NCBI RefSeq assembly: GCF_963662255.1
Contig: NC_085046.1
Location: 135,513,392 to 135,577,391, forward strand
Length of the DNA: 64,000 bases
Reading direction: 5' to 3'
DNA from: Cinclus cinclus
Lineage: Eukaryota > Chordata > Aves > Passeriformes > Cinclidae
Shown here: piece by piece, positions 62,066-64,000 of the stretch
Layout: every line of letters starts with the position of its first letter
How positions within the stretch are numbered: the first letter of the stretch is position 1
The notes under the pieces: model-generated
What the model saw: the letters and a program-made list of their open reading frames with translations, nothing else
Told to the model about the DNA's origin: nothing
Databases searched by the model: none
Translations under genes and position numbers: made by a program

Positions 62066-62333
62066 AGCAAAATTACCTGTAAAGTTTCAGTTTTCCTACA
62101 CAAGGTGTCTGAAAAGGATTGTTATATGGTCAGTCACTTTTGCAGGCCTTTTTCATCCTTAAAATGCCGAAAAGCATTTGGCATCATTTTCATCCTTAAA
62201 ATGCCAAAAGGCATTCAGCATAATCATATAATCACAAATGATATGATTTGAATGGTATTCAGGATGATCTGCAAAGGACACTCAAGTGACACAACTCTGA
62301 TTGCTAAGGATTATGAAGGATATTTTCCAATGC
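62066..62333 (-). repeat. Copy 2 of the 240-bp duplicated block, with internal duplication
   Basis: Same-orientation partner of 60437-60672. It carries an extra 37-bp tandem duplication of TTTCATCCTTAAAATGCC (starting 62151 and 62188), absent from copy 1. No LTR is recognisable to its right. Confidence 0.7.
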
Positions 62334-62522
62334 AGAAGGTAACAAGACAGAGGTGGCACAGTACATTCATATATGTTTAGCAGGCTTGAAAATGTCTAAA
62401 TTTGCCACTCATGAGTTCGGGAGAAGAAAAATTAGATTTATCACTTAAAGGAGGCATTTATGTCTCTGATGCCTACTCAGATAGGTGGATACCGTGGATG
62501 AGAAACAGGGTAAGAACTGGCA

Positions 62523-62592
62523 GTCCAGAAAGACAGCCATATCCTGGGCTGTATCAAAAGCAGTGTGGCCAGCAGGTCGATGGAGGTGCACA
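62523..62592 (+). mobile_element. Small internal CR1 fragment
   Basis: TCCTGGGCTGTATCAAAAGC and AGTGTGGCCAGCAGGTCGAT at about 62537-62580 are characteristic of a CR1 segment that normally lies several hundred bases upstream of the tail. The match ends near 62592, so this is an orphan piece. Confidence 0.7.
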
Positions 62593-64000
62593 CAATTCAT
62601 TATCTGAAAAGAGCAGGATATAAAATTATTATAAACACACAATTTCCCTCCCACTGAATACATTCTGTAGCACTGTGGAAAGTAATGGAAAGGCTAACAA
62701 AGAGCTCAGATTTTCTGATGCTCATTTTAACTTCTTTATTGTCTTATGAAATGTGATAGTTCTTTAGAAACCACCTATAGGACAGGTGACAGTTTAGCAC
62801 ATATATGAAAATATAACACAAGCCTGGGAATCTATTGCCTTTTAACGGCTCAATTTCTTTTTGTTGAGCATCTTCAGCTCATTAACAAATAAGTTATCAA
62901 CAGAAAAATAAGATAGGGGAAAATGTAGGCAAGGAGCCCAAGAGGCCAAGGTCACGGAAAGCAACGGCATAAAAATACAAGTAAATAAATTACTTCAAAA
63001 GCTTCAAGGGAGATACTACTTGTTAATTAGATATTCACTGAGACAAAGTTAGACTAAAGCTATGTCTTTTGGGGAGCCCTGGATGATTCACTGTTAACTG
63101 GAAATGGATAAGGTCATTCCAAAATGGCCTTTAGGCAAATGCTTTATCTGTCAAGATATTTATGATCAATGAGGTCTACAGTCTAGATTTCAGAGTATGA
63201 TTGCAGGGTACAGACACTGGGTAGTTTAACAAATATAAATGTTCCATTCTAGATGATGACTGGGAAGTTTTATACTTTCCATGTTGTGTAGAGAGAAACA
63301 GATACTGAAGAGAATAATAGGAACACTAAAATTACTGTCAGATAAAACAAATAAACAGACAAAAAGAAAACCCCAAACAGTGGAATGATGATTTTACAGA
63401 AGGCTTAGTCTTTTGAGTTATAATGCAGCTGCAGTATAAAAGAGCAACAAACTCTAGAGACCCACTGGCATCCACTAATTCTTCTTGTAAAAGGGCACTG
63501 GGGTTAAACTATCTAGAAACTGTCTCTTCAATTACTTTAAAAGGCTAAAAGAATTATGATCTTTTTCTGAGGCCTTGTTACACCAGATAGTCCCTGCAGG
63601 TTAAAAAAGAAAATCAGACTGACAAAATTCAGTGAATGGACAGTTAGTGCTTTTTACTGCACAAGCCAACAGCCTGGAGACAAGGGAGGAATGTCAAGTC
63701 CCAGTTTATTATTGCCTCACTGGGCTTGTTTAACTGTTGCTTTTTCCAGTTGCATAACATGGATATTTTGGATGTCACTATTCCTGCATGATCAGCTCCT
63801 CTTAAATGTTTTTTTTTTTTTTTTTTTTTTTAAGCAGTGGAGCAAATTGTAATCACAATTACCACAGTATAAATCAGGAGTGACTCCAGTCCAGACACTG
63901 GAGTGTCACATTATTAAGCTAAACTCAGTTCAGAAAGAAACTTCCTGAATAAATGCTGTGAACTTGCTAAAGTGTCTTTTCTGGCACAGAGGTACGTGTC
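62593..64000. other. Anonymous AT-rich DNA to window end
   Basis: No gene or transposon is recognised. A T23 homopolymer lies at 63809-63831. The last bases (CTTTTCTGGCACAG at about 63976-63989) resemble a splice acceptor, but the window ends too soon to judge. Confidence 0.5.
63809..63831. repeat. T23 homopolymer
   Basis: Uninterrupted T run of about 23 bases. Confidence 0.97.

Noticed and set aside
1..64000. CRISPR arrays, tRNA or rRNA genes, bacterial operons, phage genes
   Set aside because: Nothing with the needed repeat spacing, cloverleaf elements or gene density is present; the repeats are vertebrate retroelements and simple tracts.

Overview
This window reads as nuclear DNA of a bird, most likely a neoavian or passerine. 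It is AT-rich, with GC-rich patches confined to transposon-derived stretches. Its recognisable interspersed repeats are fragments of CR1 LINEs and solo or partial LTRs of avian endogenous retroviruses (ERVs). I saw no SINEs, DNA transposons, operons, tRNAs, rRNAs or prokaryotic signals. The species call rests on recognising these repeat families from memory; no database was searched.

No protein-coding gene can be supported. Every open frame is short and lies in a simple repeat, an LTR, a CR1 fragment or anonymous AT-rich DNA. The window is probably a gene desert or part of a very large intron. Two short segments with splice-like borders (17325-17401 and 23745-23802) are given as speculative exon candidates under findings only.

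Layout. 1-15.4 kb: two CR1 3' ends (2.5 and 3.0 kb), a minus-strand LTR (3.8 kb), a pair of related plus-strand LTR pieces (8.3 and 9.1 kb), a (CA)n tract, a minus-strand LTR (10.5 kb), a nearly complete plus-strand solo LTR (11.9 kb), a CR1 (13.2 kb) and a well-preserved 717-bp solo LTR with exact target-site duplication (14.6 kb). 15.4-27.9 kb: mostly anonymous AT-rich DNA with one antisense CR1 (20.8 kb). 27.9-29.0 kb: two oppositely oriented CR1 fragments, then a 280-bp pentanucleotide satellite. 29-43.8 kb: AT-rich DNA with A/C-rich tracts, a 165-bp duplicated block (36.2 and 39.65 kb), an LTR fragment (37.5 kb) and the longest CR1 (39.3 kb, antisense). 43.8-50.2 kb: a dense pile of five LTR insertions and three CR1 pieces, including an LTR end followed by a primer-binding site that matches tRNA-Gly. 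50.2-59.5 kb: repeat-poor AT-rich DNA. 59.5-62.6 kb: two minus-strand LTRs, a second duplicated block and a small CR1 piece. 62.6-64 kb: anonymous.

Nothing here works together as a pathway or system. The interest lies in transposon history: several LTR boundaries can be set to the base from target-site duplications, and two local duplications are not explained by the common families.
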